Source: Bradyrhizobium sp. B097 (GTDB taxonomy: Bacteria; Pseudomonadota; Alphaproteobacteria; Rhizobiales; Xanthobacteraceae). From it: a stretch of DNA of 64,000 bases. Numbering within the stretch: position 1 is the first letter of the stretch; each line of letters starts with the position of its first letter. Both the position numbers and the translations under genes were made by a program. The stretch lies in assembly GCF_038957035.1 (NCBI RefSeq), contig NZ_CP152412.1, forward strand, positions 5,204,501 to 5,268,500, in the 5' to 3' direction. The notes beneath the pieces were generated by a model. That model made no database searches and was not told where the DNA came from. It saw nothing but the letters and a program-made list of their open reading frames with translations. This document shows positions 26,029-33,937 of this stretch, piece after piece.

Positions 26029-26535
26029 ATGAAACAAGCTGCTCCCGCGGCCGACGATGGCCTGAAGCTCAGCACCTGGCTGCCCTATCGCTTGTTCCTC
26101 GTCGCGGCGCAGGTCGCCCGCCCGCTCGAGAGTTTTTACAGCGAGACGTTCGGACTGAGCCAGGCCGGCTGGCGCATCCTCGCCGTGATCGCCGAGCGCG
26201 ACGCAGCCAACGCCTCCGAGATCGGCCGCGCCTGCGCACTCGACCCGTTCGCGGTCAGCCGCGGGATCGGTCAGCTTACAGATCTCGGCTTTGCGGTGCG
26301 ACGTCCCGGCAAGACCGATCGTCGCTTCGCCGCTGTGAGCGTCACCCGCAGCGGGCGAACTGCGTTCAACCGGATCGCCGCATTGGGCAGCGCGATCGAG
26401 GCGCGGCTACTGACGCGCCTCACCGAGAGCGAGCGGACAACACTCGATTCCGCCCTCACCCGGCTCGAGGGGGAAAGCGCACGGATCGACGCCGCCGGCT
26501 GGCGCGCGCTGCTCGACAACGCCGTAACGCCATGA
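26029..26535 (+). CDS. MarR-family transcriptional regulator
   Basis: 168 aa, starting MKQAAPAADDGLKLSTWLPY. The winged helix is visible: LSQAGWRILAVIAERDAANA, EIGRACALDPFAVSRGIGQL and the wing VRRPGKTDRRFAAVSVTRSG. Its stop overlaps the start of the EamA transporter gene (ATGA), implying translational coupling, so the pair forms a regulator-exporter operon. The ligand is unknown. It is divergent from the DUF899 gene. Confidence 0.87.
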   Translation: MKQAAPAADDGLKLSTWLPYRLFLVAAQVARPLESFYSETFGLSQAGWRILAVIAERDAANASEIGRACALDPFAVSRGIGQLTDLGFAVRRPGKTDRRFAAVSVTRSGRTAFNRIAALGSAIEARLLTRLTESERTTLDSALTRLEGESARIDAAGWRALLDNAVTP

Positions 26536-27392
26536 CAGCCGCACTGTTCGCGCTGACTGCGCTGCTGTGGGGCGGCGGCGCGCTGGCAACCGCGATGCAG
26601 GCCGGCGTCACGCCGGCGCCGTGGTCAGTGGCGCTGCGCATGGTGCTCGCGGGCCTCATCCTGCTCGGCTACGGCCGGCTGCGCGGCGTACCGCTCGCGA
26701 TCCCGCGCAAGCATCGACCGGCCGTCGCGTTGCAGGGCCTGCTGTTCTTCGCCATTGCATTCATCGCATTCTATGAAGCGACCGCGCGGATGCCGAGTGG
26801 ACTTGCGGCGCTGGTGCTGTCGACATCGTCGCTGTTCGCAGCCGTGATCGCGCGGGCCACGCTCGGCGTCACGATATCGTCGAGCTTCGTATGGGGCGCG
26901 CTGTGCGGCATCCTTGGCCTTGCGATCATCTTCCTGCCCGGCACCACCGCGCACGGCGCCGCGCCGCTCGCAGGTCTAGCCTGGGCGCTGACGGCGGCGA
27001 TCGCGACCGGTGCCGGGACGACGGTCGGCGCGCGCAACCAGCGCGCCGGACTGCCCGTCGTCTCCGTGCTGGCCTGGGGCGCATTCGTCGGCGCGGCGGC
27101 GAGCGCGCTCTGGGCCGTCGCGACCGGCACGCGCTTCGCGGCCGACATCTCGCCCTCCTACGTGGCGAGCTTTCTCTATCTCGCGGTCGCCGCGTCCTGC
27201 ATCACCTTCATGCTCTATTTCGAGCTGGTGCGCCGGCTCGGTCCCGGCCGCGCCGCCTATACACTCGCGCTGGTGCCGCTCGTTGCGCTCGTATTGTCGG
27301 CGCTGTTCGAGCATCTCGTGCTGGGCTGGCCGGTGCTCGCCGGCGCCGCCGCGATCCTTGCCGGCAATTTGCTGGTGCTGGCGCGGGCGTAG
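26532..27392 (+). CDS. EamA/DMT-superfamily transporter
   Basis: 286 aa, ten predicted hydrophobic segments in two EamA repeats (ALFALTALLWGGGALATAMQ at the start of the first; AGLAWALTAAIATGAGTTVG at the start of the second). Such proteins export metabolites or amino acids across the inner membrane. The ATG overlaps the MarR stop by 4 bp. The open frame upstream of it belongs to no gene. The substrate is unknown. Confidence 0.87.
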   Translation: MTAALFALTALLWGGGALATAMQAGVTPAPWSVALRMVLAGLILLGYGRLRGVPLAIPRKHRPAVALQGLLFFAIAFIAFYEATARMPSGLAALVLSTSSLFAAVIARATLGVTISSSFVWGALCGILGLAIIFLPGTTAHGAAPLAGLAWALTAAIATGAGTTVGARNQRAGLPVVSVLAWGAFVGAAASALWAVATGTRFAADISPSYVASFLYLAVAASCITFMLYFELVRRLGPGRAAYTLALVPLVALVLSALFEHLVLGWPVLAGAAAILAGNLLVLARA

Positions 27393-27447
27393 ATTCAGTT
27401 GGCCTGCCCAGCCGCGCAGCCATCGCAATTGACGCCACGACGATACC

Positions 27448-27459
27448 TGACTAAAGTCA
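27448..27459. promoter_or_regulatory. Candidate operator of the MarR-GNAT gene
   Basis: TGACTAAAGTCA has 5-bp inverted arms (TGACT and AGTCA) around AA and ends 5 bp before the ATG at 27465. A TTGAC lies 19 bp upstream. The spacing suggests autoregulation; no ribosome-binding sequence is visible between it and the ATG. Confidence 0.4.
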
Positions 27460-27464
27460 AATAT

Positions 27465-28337
27465 ATGCTCGACCCCGTTTCGCGCGTCCGCCGCTTCAAC
27501 CGTGCCGTGACCTCCGCGGTCGGCGCGCTCGACACCTCGTTCCTCGGCCGTGGCCGGCCACTCGGGGCGGCGCGCGTGCTGAACGCGATCGGGCACGGCC
27601 GCACCGACGTCGGCGACATCAGGGATTATCTCGGGCTCGATTCCGGCCTGATGAGCCGCCTGTTGCGCAGCCTCGAGGACGAAGGGCTGATCGAGACCAC
27701 GGCGCATGACGACGATGCGCGGCGCCGCATTGCCACGCTGACGGCGGCGGGCAAGCGCGAGTTCAACGCCTATGAGGCGATCTCCAACCGGCAGGCCAAG
27801 GATTTTCTTAGCCACCACACCCAGCGCGAGGCGCTGCTGGCGGCAATGGATCTGATCGCCTCGGCGCTCGGGCGCGACGGCACCGCGCTGCAGGAGATGG
27901 ACCCGCGCAGCGACGAGGCGCGCTACTGCCTCGGCGAATATTACGCCGAGCTGGCGCGGCGCTTCAAACAGGGTTTTGACGTCAAGCTGTCGCGCGACCC
28001 TGATGCCAAGGACATGGTCCGCCCGCGCGGCAGCTTCATCGTGGCGATGTCCGACGGCCTGCCGATCGGCTGCGTCGGGCTGAAGGGCAGCGGCAGCGAG
28101 TTCGCGGAGATCAAGCGGCTCTGGGTCGCGCCCGCTGCGCGCGGGCTTGGCCTCGGCCGCCGCCTGATGGATGCCGCCGAGCGCGCCGCGCGCGAGCTCG
28201 GCATCGCGGTGCTGCGGCTCGACACCAACAGCGCGCTGGCGGAAGCCGGCCAGCTCTATCGCCGGAGCGGCTGGACCGAGATCCCCCGCTTCAACGACGA
28301 CCCCTACCCCGATCTGTTCTTCGAAAAGCATCTCTGA
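27465..28337 (+). CDS. MarR-GNAT fusion: winged-helix regulator with acetyltransferase domain
   Basis: 290 aa. Residues about 1-140 are a MarR-type winged helix (GLDSGLMSRLLRSLEDEGLI, then DDDARRRIATLTAAGKREFN). Residues about 150-290 are a GNAT domain with LPIGCVGLKG, the acetyl-CoA loop WVAPAARGLGLGRRLMDAAE, and a C-terminal YRRSGWTEIPRFNDDPYP. This fusion architecture is known in bacteria; in several cases the acetyltransferase half modifies small amines or proteins. Start chosen at 27465 because the MarR domain begins there. The deformylase-like gene follows after 69 bp on the same strand. Confidence 0.87.
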   Translation: MLDPVSRVRRFNRAVTSAVGALDTSFLGRGRPLGAARVLNAIGHGRTDVGDIRDYLGLDSGLMSRLLRSLEDEGLIETTAHDDDARRRIATLTAAGKREFNAYEAISNRQAKDFLSHHTQREALLAAMDLIASALGRDGTALQEMDPRSDEARYCLGEYYAELARRFKQGFDVKLSRDPDAKDMVRPRGSFIVAMSDGLPIGCVGLKGSGSEFAEIKRLWVAPAARGLGLGRRLMDAAERAARELGIAVLRLDTNSALAEAGQLYRRSGWTEIPRFNDDPYPDLFFEKHL

Positions 28338-28406
28338 GCGGCCCGCCGCACGCGGCATCTGCATCCGCGTGTTGTCCGGCGTCCTGCGCTGGCCTATGAC
28401 GCTCCC

Positions 28407-28904
28407 ATGACCATCCGCCCCATCGTCCGCTATCCCGATCCTCGGCTTGCGCTCCCGGCTAAGCCGGTCGATCTGTTCGACGACGCGCTGCGCGAGCTGG
28501 CAGCCGACCTGCTCGAGACCATGCATGCCGCACCCGGCATCGGCATCACCGCGCCGCATATCGGTGTGCCCCTGCGGGTCGTGGTGCTCGAGCTCAACGC
28601 CAGCGAAGGGCCGCGGACCTATGTCAATCCGGAGATCATCTGGACCTCGCCGGAAATGATCCTGCACAAGGAAGGCAGCGTCTCGATGCCCGGGGTCAAC
28701 GACGAGGTCGAGCGCCATGCGCGGGTCCGCATCCGCTATCAGGACACCGACGGCAACATGCAGACCGAGGAGTCGGACGGCCTGCGCGCGGTTTGCCATC
28801 AGCACGAGATCGATCAGCTCGACGGCGTGTTCTGGATCAGGCGGCTGTCCCGCCTGAAGCGTGAGCGGCTAATCAGGCGGTTCGAGAAGCTGTCGCGCGC
28901 GTAA
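28407..28904 (+). CDS. Peptide-deformylase-like protein lacking metal ligands
   Basis: 165 aa, clearly PDF-fold: IVRYPDPRL at the N-terminus, motif 1 as GIGITAPHIG, motif 2 as EGSVSMPG, and motif 3 as HQHEIDQLDG. In active deformylases these read GxGxAAxQ, EGCxS and QHExDH. Here the motif-1 Gln is His, the metal-binding Cys is Ser, and the second metal-binding His is Gln; the catalytic Glu and the first His are kept. Two of three metal ligands are therefore missing. A conventional deformylase activity is unlikely; another role or a different metal geometry is possible. It lies downstream of the MarR-GNAT gene and is probably co-transcribed. Confidence 0.87.
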   Translation: MTIRPIVRYPDPRLALPAKPVDLFDDALRELAADLLETMHAAPGIGITAPHIGVPLRVVVLELNASEGPRTYVNPEIIWTSPEMILHKEGSVSMPGVNDEVERHARVRIRYQDTDGNMQTEESDGLRAVCHQHEIDQLDGVFWIRRLSRLKRERLIRRFEKLSRA

Positions 28905-28911
28905 CTCGACC

Positions 28912-30177
28912 TTACCCTCCCGCCATCAAATCCTTGGCCAGCGCCATATAGGCCGGCAGCGTCACCGGGTCGTTCGCGGCGTTGCCGGCGGCGTGGTGCG
29001 AGGCGTAGCGCGCGATCACCATCTCGGCTTTCGGATCGATATAGATGCCCTGGCCGTGCACGCCGCGCGCCATGTAGGCGCCGTGCGCGTTGTGCGTCAC
29101 CCACCACTGATTGCGGTAGGAGGCCCCTAGCAAGGTGGTGTAGCCGGCCGGCTTGAATTTCTCGGGATCGCCGCCGCGCGCGATGTCCTCGACGACCGTT
29201 GACGGCACGATCTGGCGGCCGTTGAAGCGGCCGTGGTTGCGGATGGTCTCGCCGAAGCGGGCGAGATCGCGCAACGTTGTCGACAATCCGCCGCCGCCGC
29301 TTTCGGTGCCGATGCGGTCGACGTGATAATGCGCATCTTCCTCTGCGCCCATCGGCACCCAGATCTTCTCGGACAGCAGGTCCGACAAGGTCATGCTGCT
29401 GGCGCGCCGGCAGATGAAGGCCAGCACGTCGGTGTTGACGGTCTTGTAGGCGAAGGCCTTGCCGTGCTCGCCCTGCTTGGGCTGCGCGCAGAGGAAATCG
29501 AAGATGTTGGTGGCGCCCTCATAGCCTGCCGGGATCGGCGCCATGCCGTTGGCGCGCCGCAGCCCCCAGACGTCGGAGTTCTTGTCGGTATAGACCTCGG
29601 TGTATTTGAGGCCCGTGGTCATATCCATCACCTCGTGCACGCGCGCGTCGCCGAACGCGCTTGCCTTCAGCTCCGGCACATAGTCGGTGACCGGCGCCTG
29701 CGGATCGATCTTGCCCTCGGCGACCAGCATGCCGGCGAGCACGCCGGTGAACGACTTCGTCACCGACATCGCGATATGCGGCTTGTGCGGCCTCAAGGCG
29801 CCGAAATAGCGCTCGTAGATCAGTTTGCCCCGATGCAGCACGGCGATGCCGTCGGCATAGCTGTCCTCGAGCATGCGCGCGAAGGTCTGCGGGCGGCCGT
29901 CCATCGTCACCGACGCGGACGCGCCGATGTCGTGATCCTCACGCGGTAGCGCCGACGCCGGCCCCGCCCCGCGCCAGACATTCACGGTCGGCACCAGCTG
30001 GCGGATGTTGCTCCAAGCCCAGCGCAATTCGGGGAAGCTGCGGAACGAGCCGTCTTGGAATGTGATCGTCTTGTCCTGCGGCGGCGGAAAGCCCTGCATC
30101 CAGCCGAGCGTCTCGGGATCGGACTCGGCGGCGGTAGGATTCTGTTGCTGATTGGCGGCGGCTGCGACGGACATCAA
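28912..30177 (-). CDS. Serine hydrolase of the beta-lactamase/6-aminohexanoate-hydrolase type
   Basis: 421 aa. The class C beta-lactamase fold motifs are SVTK (nucleophile Ser and Lys), YKTVN (Tyr, in FAYKTVNTDVLAFI) and HGQGIYIDP near the C-terminus. The YKTVNTDVL arrangement is typical of the EstB/NylB-like group, which hydrolyses amides or esters. No strong signal peptide is seen (the N-terminus is Ala/Gln-rich), so cytoplasmic location is likely. It converges with the deformylase-like gene with only 7 bp between stops. The substrate is unknown. Confidence 0.85.
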   Translation of the reverse strand: MMSVAAAANQQQNPTAAESDPETLGWMQGFPPPQDKTITFQDGSFRSFPELRWAWSNIRQLVPTVNVWRGAGPASALPREDHDIGASASVTMDGRPQTFARMLEDSYADGIAVLHRGKLIYERYFGALRPHKPHIAMSVTKSFTGVLAGMLVAEGKIDPQAPVTDYVPELKASAFGDARVHEVMDMTTGLKYTEVYTDKNSDVWGLRRANGMAPIPAGYEGATNIFDFLCAQPKQGEHGKAFAYKTVNTDVLAFICRRASSMTLSDLLSEKIWVPMGAEEDAHYHVDRIGTESGGGGLSTTLRDLARFGETIRNHGRFNGRQIVPSTVVEDIARGGDPEKFKPAGYTTLLGASYRNQWWVTHNAHGAYMARGVHGQGIYIDPKAEMVIARYASHHAAGNAANDPVTLPAYMALAKDLMAGG

Positions 30178-30361
30178 GGCGGGCTCCAGAGCTGCGATGC
30201 GAAATCCGTATCACGCGACGGCATGAGACACATCCCGCGTTTGCGCCGGGGTGACCGGCGCCGCGAGCGCGGGCTGCAGCGCGAATAGTTGCGCGACCGC
30301 GCCACCAGCTTGATCCGACACATGACTGTCGCGTCCGGGCCAAATCATTCCACCAAGCGGA

Positions 30362-30835
30362 TTACGCCGCGGCCGCCCGCTCGATCGCGGCGATGTCGAT
30401 CTTCTTCATCGTCATCATCGCCTCCATCGCGCGCCGTCCTGCGGCGCGATCGGATCCGTTGACGAGTTCGAGCAGCCGCCGCGGCGTGATCTGCCAGGTA
30501 AATCCCCAGCGATCCCAGCACCAGCCGCACGGCAATTCCTTGCCGCCGTTCGAAGTGACCGCATTCCAGTAACGATCGGTCTCCTCCTGGCTATCGGTGA
30601 GCACCATGAAGCTGACCGCCTCGTTCGGCGTGTAGTTGGAGCCGCCATTCAGCCCAACGAAGCGGCGGCCGAGCACGGTGAACTCCACCGTCAATTCATC
30701 ACCCTGCCCGATGCCAGGTATCGGCGAGACATGCCCCGCATCGACATGTCTGTCGGGAAACGTCGCAGCATAGAATTCCGCCGCAGCGCGCGCCTGGCCC
30801 TGATCGAACCAAAGGCATGCGACGAGATCGGTCAT
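30362..30835 (-). CDS. VOC-superfamily protein, PhnB/3-demethylubiquinone-methyltransferase-like
   Basis: 157 aa. Glyoxalase/VOC pattern: [56 protein letters not shown] and [16 protein letters not shown]. Proteins of this group are often named 3-demethylubiquinone-9 3-methyltransferase, but that is a historical label; they are small metal-binding or inactive VOC proteins of unknown substrate. The C-terminal tail is Ala-rich (AAIERAAAA). The 184 bp between it and the serine hydrolase show no other feature. Confidence 0.82.
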   Translation of the reverse strand: MTDLVACLWFDQGQARAAAEFYAATFPDRHVDAGHVSPIPGIGQGDELTVEFTVLGRRFVGLNGGSNYTPNEAVSFMVLTDSQEETDRYWNAVTSNGGKELPCGWCWDRWGFTWQITPRRLLELVNGSDRAAGRRAMEAMMTMKKIDIAAIERAAAA

Positions 30836-31198
30836 TTGCAGTCTCCTGGTTTATGCGAAGGACGCTTGGCGAAGGCGCCAGCCGACAGCACGGCGACGGG
30901 CTTATGAGAATAATTTGCAGGATCATGCGTTCCGCTGATCTCAGCCGCATGCGTCCACGTTGCCGCGACGGAAACCGAAAGCGCGGGGTAGGATCACAGT
31001 TGCTCCCGGAAACGACCTCCCCCGAGCCTGTAGCCCGGATGGAGCGCAGCGAAATCCGGGACCGGTCCTGCCAGAGGCGAGAAGCCCGGATTACGCTTCG
31101 CTACATCCGGGCCACAACTGGTCAAAAGATTCCAGGATCGGCTGTCGGGGCGCACACCGCTCGTTCGTCCTCGGGATGCAAAGACATGGAGTGAAACG
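30836..31198. other. Intergenic region of 363 bp with a dispersed palindrome
   Basis: No open frame with coding character is present. The only clear structure is the family B palindrome at 31031-31113. The GST gene starts directly after the region; its promoter should lie here but was not identified. Confidence 0.6.
31031..31113. repeat. Dispersed palindrome, family B, copy 1
   Basis: The left arm TAGCCCGGATGGAGCGCAGC (and on through GAAATCCGGG) pairs imperfectly with a right arm containing CCCGGATTACGCTTCGCTAC and ATCCGGGC. Related copies are at 33847-33911 and 36535-36624. Confidence 0.8.
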
Positions 31199-31852
31199 AT
31201 GACCCCCACCATCACCGCCTTCGAACGGTCACCCGATGGTGGCAAGGGACTGGCGCGCGATACGCGCGTTCGCTGGGCGCTGGAAGAAGTGGGCCAGCCC
31301 TACGCGGTTCGTCTTGTTTCGTTCCAGGCGATGAAGGAGCCGGCGCATCTGGCGCTGCATCCATTCGGCCAGATACCGACCTATGAGGAAGCTGATCTCG
31401 CGCTGTTCGAGACCGGATCGATCGTACTCCATATCGCCCAGCGTCATGCGGGCCTGCTGCCTGATGATGCCAATGCCCGCGCCCGCGCAATCACCTGGAT
31501 GTTTGCCGCGGTCAACACGGTGGAACCGCCGATCCTCGAACTCGCAACCGCCAGAATTCTGGAGAGCGACAAGCCATGGACAAGGGAGCGCATGCCGCTG
31601 GTCGTGGATCGCGTCCGCGACCGGCTGAAGCAGCTCGCCGCCCGCCTCAGCGATGCCGACTGGCTCGACCGCGCGTTCAGCGCGGGCGACCTGATGATGG
31701 TGTCGGTGCTGCTCAGGCTGAGACTATCGGGCATCCTGAACGAGTTTCCGAACCTCGCCGCCTACGTCGCTCGCGGCGAAGCACGGCCTGCGTACAAGAG
31801 GGCCTTCGAGGCTCAGCTGGCGGTCAACACGGGTAAGCAACCGACCGGCTGA
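31199..31852 (+). CDS. Glutathione S-transferase family protein
   Basis: 217 aa. The N-terminal thioredoxin fold has RDTRVRWALEEVGQPYAVRL, a cis-Pro-type FGQIPTYEEADLALFETGSI (G-site) and IVLHIAQRHAGLLP; the C-terminal all-alpha domain starts near residue 95 (ARAITWMFAAVNTVEPPILE). Soluble, cytosolic. It conjugates or reduces electrophiles with glutathione in the wider family; the substrate is unknown. It converges with the serine hydrolase gene ending at 31913. Confidence 0.87.
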   Translation: MTPTITAFERSPDGGKGLARDTRVRWALEEVGQPYAVRLVSFQAMKEPAHLALHPFGQIPTYEEADLALFETGSIVLHIAQRHAGLLPDDANARARAITWMFAAVNTVEPPILELATARILESDKPWTRERMPLVVDRVRDRLKQLAARLSDADWLDRAFSAGDLMMVSVLLRLRLSGILNEFPNLAAYVARGEARPAYKRAFEAQLAVNTGKQPTG

Positions 31853-31873
31853 GGTTGGCGAACCGGCGTCCAT

Positions 31874-31890
31874 CCCGGATCAAGTCCGGG
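31874..31890. terminator. Short hairpin between convergent genes
   Basis: CCCGGA (31874-31879) pairs with TCCGGG (31885-31890) around TCAAG. The flanking bases match the family F repeat core (see 56827-56915), so this is probably a fragment of it that may also end transcription of both neighbours. Confidence 0.45.
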
Positions 31891-31912
31891 ACAGGCCTCG
31901 CTCAAGAACGCG

Positions 31913-33109
31913 CTAGTCGAATGGCTCGGGTTCTGCCAGCGGTTCGGTCAGCTCGAACCCTGGATGAAGCTGCGAGATAATCTTTAGCGCGGTGCTGCCC
32001 GGCGCCATCCCCGCGGGGTGCACGCCCGACGCATCGAAATACTGGTTGCTCAGCACCGCCACACCGCATTGCAGTTCCGGCACAACGATCACGATTGCCT
32101 CGAACCCGCCTTTGCTGGTCGCGCCGTTCTTGGTGAAGACGGTATAGCCTTGCTGGTCGGTGGTGATCTGCCAACCGAGCCCCATGGTTACGCTATTCGT
32201 CGCCCCGCAGACGGGGAATGTCCCCTGGTTCTGCTGCGTGAGCGCGATCTGCGAGCCGAGCGGTCCCTTCGGGGCCGCAATCTGCGCCGCAAGAAACCTG
32301 AGCATGTCGTCGCCGGTGGATTTCAGATCAAAGGCAGTGCCGCCGGTCGGCGTATTGCGGTCGAAAACGATCGAATATGGCGGCACAGAGCTCTTGCTCC
32401 AATGCCCGATACATCCCTGCGCGATCTTCCAGGAAGAATTGAGCACGGCTCCGGTCTGCTTCATGCCGAGCGGACCGGTGACGTATTCGGCCAGGATCTC
32501 GTTGTAATTATGACCCGGGTCTTTCCCGTACATCTGCGTGACCGCAAAACCCAGTGTCACGAAACCGATATTGGAATACTGCCAGCATCCCGGCGGCGGC
32601 GTATCGTATTGATTCCACCACGCGACGAGTTCGCTGGAGGGCGGCTGATCCGCAAACAATTGCTGGCTGTAGCCGGTCAAGCCGTCCCCCGGCTGCTCCG
32701 GCATGCCGGAGGTATGGGTAGCGAATTGCACGAGCTGGATGGCGTCCAGCACCGGCGTCCCGATCGGGTTCGGGCTGAGGTTGTGGCCAGCGTTCAGATA
32801 AGGGCCGATCGCGTCGTCAAGACTGGGCCCACCCGCTTTGACCGCCACCGCCAGCAACGTGCTGGTGAACACTTTGGTCACCGATCCGATCTCGAACACC
32901 GTGTCTGTCGTGACCGCAAATGGCGCGGGCGAAGAGCCGGGCACGCCTGACAGTCCCTTGGGATAGACGTAGCCCTTGGTACCGAACGACTTTTCGTCGT
33001 AGACCGCGATGCAGCAGCCAGGCGCGTTGCTGATACTGAGATAACTTGCGGCCGCCTGCTGAACGATCTGTGCCGGACTTGTCGTCGCTTCGATCATTTG
33101 GTCGCTCAT
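31913..33109 (-). CDS. Serine hydrolase of the beta-lactamase (class C) fold
   Basis: 398 aa. Motifs: SVTK in FEIGSVTKVFTSTLLAVAV, YSN in CWQYSNIGFVTLGFAVTQMY, and a KTG-like KNG in FTKNGATSKGGFEAIVIVVP. It resembles AmpH/esterase-type penicillin-binding-protein-like hydrolases. No signal peptide is visible in the first residues, unlike true AmpC. A second class C-fold hydrolase lies at 28912, but the two differ in motif 2 and 3 and are not close paralogues. The substrate is unknown. Confidence 0.85.
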   Translation of the reverse strand: MSDQMIEATTSPAQIVQQAAASYLSISNAPGCCIAVYDEKSFGTKGYVYPKGLSGVPGSSPAPFAVTTDTVFEIGSVTKVFTSTLLAVAVKAGGPSLDDAIGPYLNAGHNLSPNPIGTPVLDAIQLVQFATHTSGMPEQPGDGLTGYSQQLFADQPPSSELVAWWNQYDTPPPGCWQYSNIGFVTLGFAVTQMYGKDPGHNYNEILAEYVTGPLGMKQTGAVLNSSWKIAQGCIGHWSKSSVPPYSIVFDRNTPTGGTAFDLKSTGDDMLRFLAAQIAAPKGPLGSQIALTQQNQGTFPVCGATNSVTMGLGWQITTDQQGYTVFTKNGATSKGGFEAIVIVVPELQCGVAVLSNQYFDASGVHPAGMAPGSTALKIISQLHPGFELTEPLAEPEPFD

Positions 33110-33473
33110 TTCGCCCTCTCACAGTGAAGATGCACGATGTTGACCTTTGGTTGCATACTCTCATACAATTTCTCCGAGCGCGAGTGAAAATCACCGTTAC
33201 TGTTTGTTTCAAAGTTCGGTCATTGGAAGGTTCGTGCGGAAAGCAGCATCATCATTGTCATCTCGCCCGCTCATTCTCATGCAGCGATGGCGGATCGAAG
33301 AACGGAACCCCACCATCGCGAGCACAGCTTCAAAACGCGCCGGATGACGCTTCGCCCCCCTCACGCAGCGTTGAGCCAGCGTGAGCAAGGATTGCATTTA
33401 AGTGTGCCCTTGCTGCACACATCTATCTGACGAGGCCAGACTCCTTGGCCCCTAAACAAAACGGAGAAACTCA
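33110..33473. other. Intergenic region of 364 bp with possible plus-strand promoter
   Basis: No credible coding frame is present. A TTGACC at 33140-33145 with TACAAT at 33164-33169 (18-bp spacing) is a promoter-like pair on the plus strand, which would give a leader of about 300 bases before the small secreted protein gene. An inverted repeat at 33402-33420 lies closer to that gene. Confidence 0.45.
33402..33420. promoter_or_regulatory. Inverted repeat upstream of the small secreted protein gene
   Basis: GTGTGC (33402-33407) and GCACAC (33415-33420) are perfect arms around a 7-base spacer, 53 bp before the ATG. Operator or attenuator function is possible. Confidence 0.4.
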
Positions 33474-33710
33474 ATGACGAACGTCAAACTCCTGTCGGCT
33501 GCTTTCATCGCGGTTGCCATGATCGCGTCGCCGGCGATGGCACGTGAAACCCACGCTGTTTCCAGGCATGTTGCCGAAGCCAATGCCGCCGCGCCGGCCG
33601 AACCCGTCTATGTCGATGGCCGCGCCTGCATTCCGGCGCCGCGTGTCGGTTCATTCGCGACTGCGCCCTGGACCGGCGGTAATGTCCCCTGCGAACCGGG
33701 TCCGTATTGA
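33474..33710 (+). CDS. Small secreted protein of unknown function
   Basis: 78 aa. A signal peptide (MTNVKLLSAAFIAVAMIASPAMA) leaves a mature chain of about 55 residues, with two Cys (GRACIPAPRVGSF and NVPCEPGPY) that could form a disulfide. Pro-rich C-terminus. A GGAG lies 7 bp before the ATG. I do not recognise a domain; the composition suits a periplasmic protein. The preceding inverted repeat may regulate it. Confidence 0.8.
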   Translation: MTNVKLLSAAFIAVAMIASPAMARETHAVSRHVAEANAAAPAEPVYVDGRACIPAPRVGSFATAPWTGGNVPCEPGPY

Positions 33711-33846
33711 TTGCGCCGCGCGCGCCGATCGGTTGAACTGCTGTTAGCTGCTGAACCGGCTCGATACGCGATCGCGACACATAACGAACACCAGCTCGTA
33801 GAGCGGTCAGCGATCGCCTAACCCGCCTTACGGGCTGATGGAGGAA

Positions 33847-33911
33847 CCCCGGATATCTCTGCGCTCATCCGGGCTCCGATCACTTGACGATGCGGTGGAT
33901 TACGCTTCGCC
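33847..33911. repeat. Dispersed palindrome, family B, degenerate copy 2
   Basis: CCCCGGATATCTCTGCGCTC plus ATCCGGGCTCC (33847-33877) is one arm of the family; GCGGTGGATTACGCTTCGCC (33892-33911) belongs to a related palindrome type. The two look like fragments joined together, downstream of the LysR stop at 33938. Confidence 0.6.
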
Positions 33912-33937
33912 AACTCCAGTCGCCGACCCGCCGCGCA

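Noticed and set aside
26976-28805. 609-aa open frame opposite the EamA, MarR-GNAT and deformylase-like genes
   Set aside because: Spans three genes that each have clear family motifs on the plus strand.
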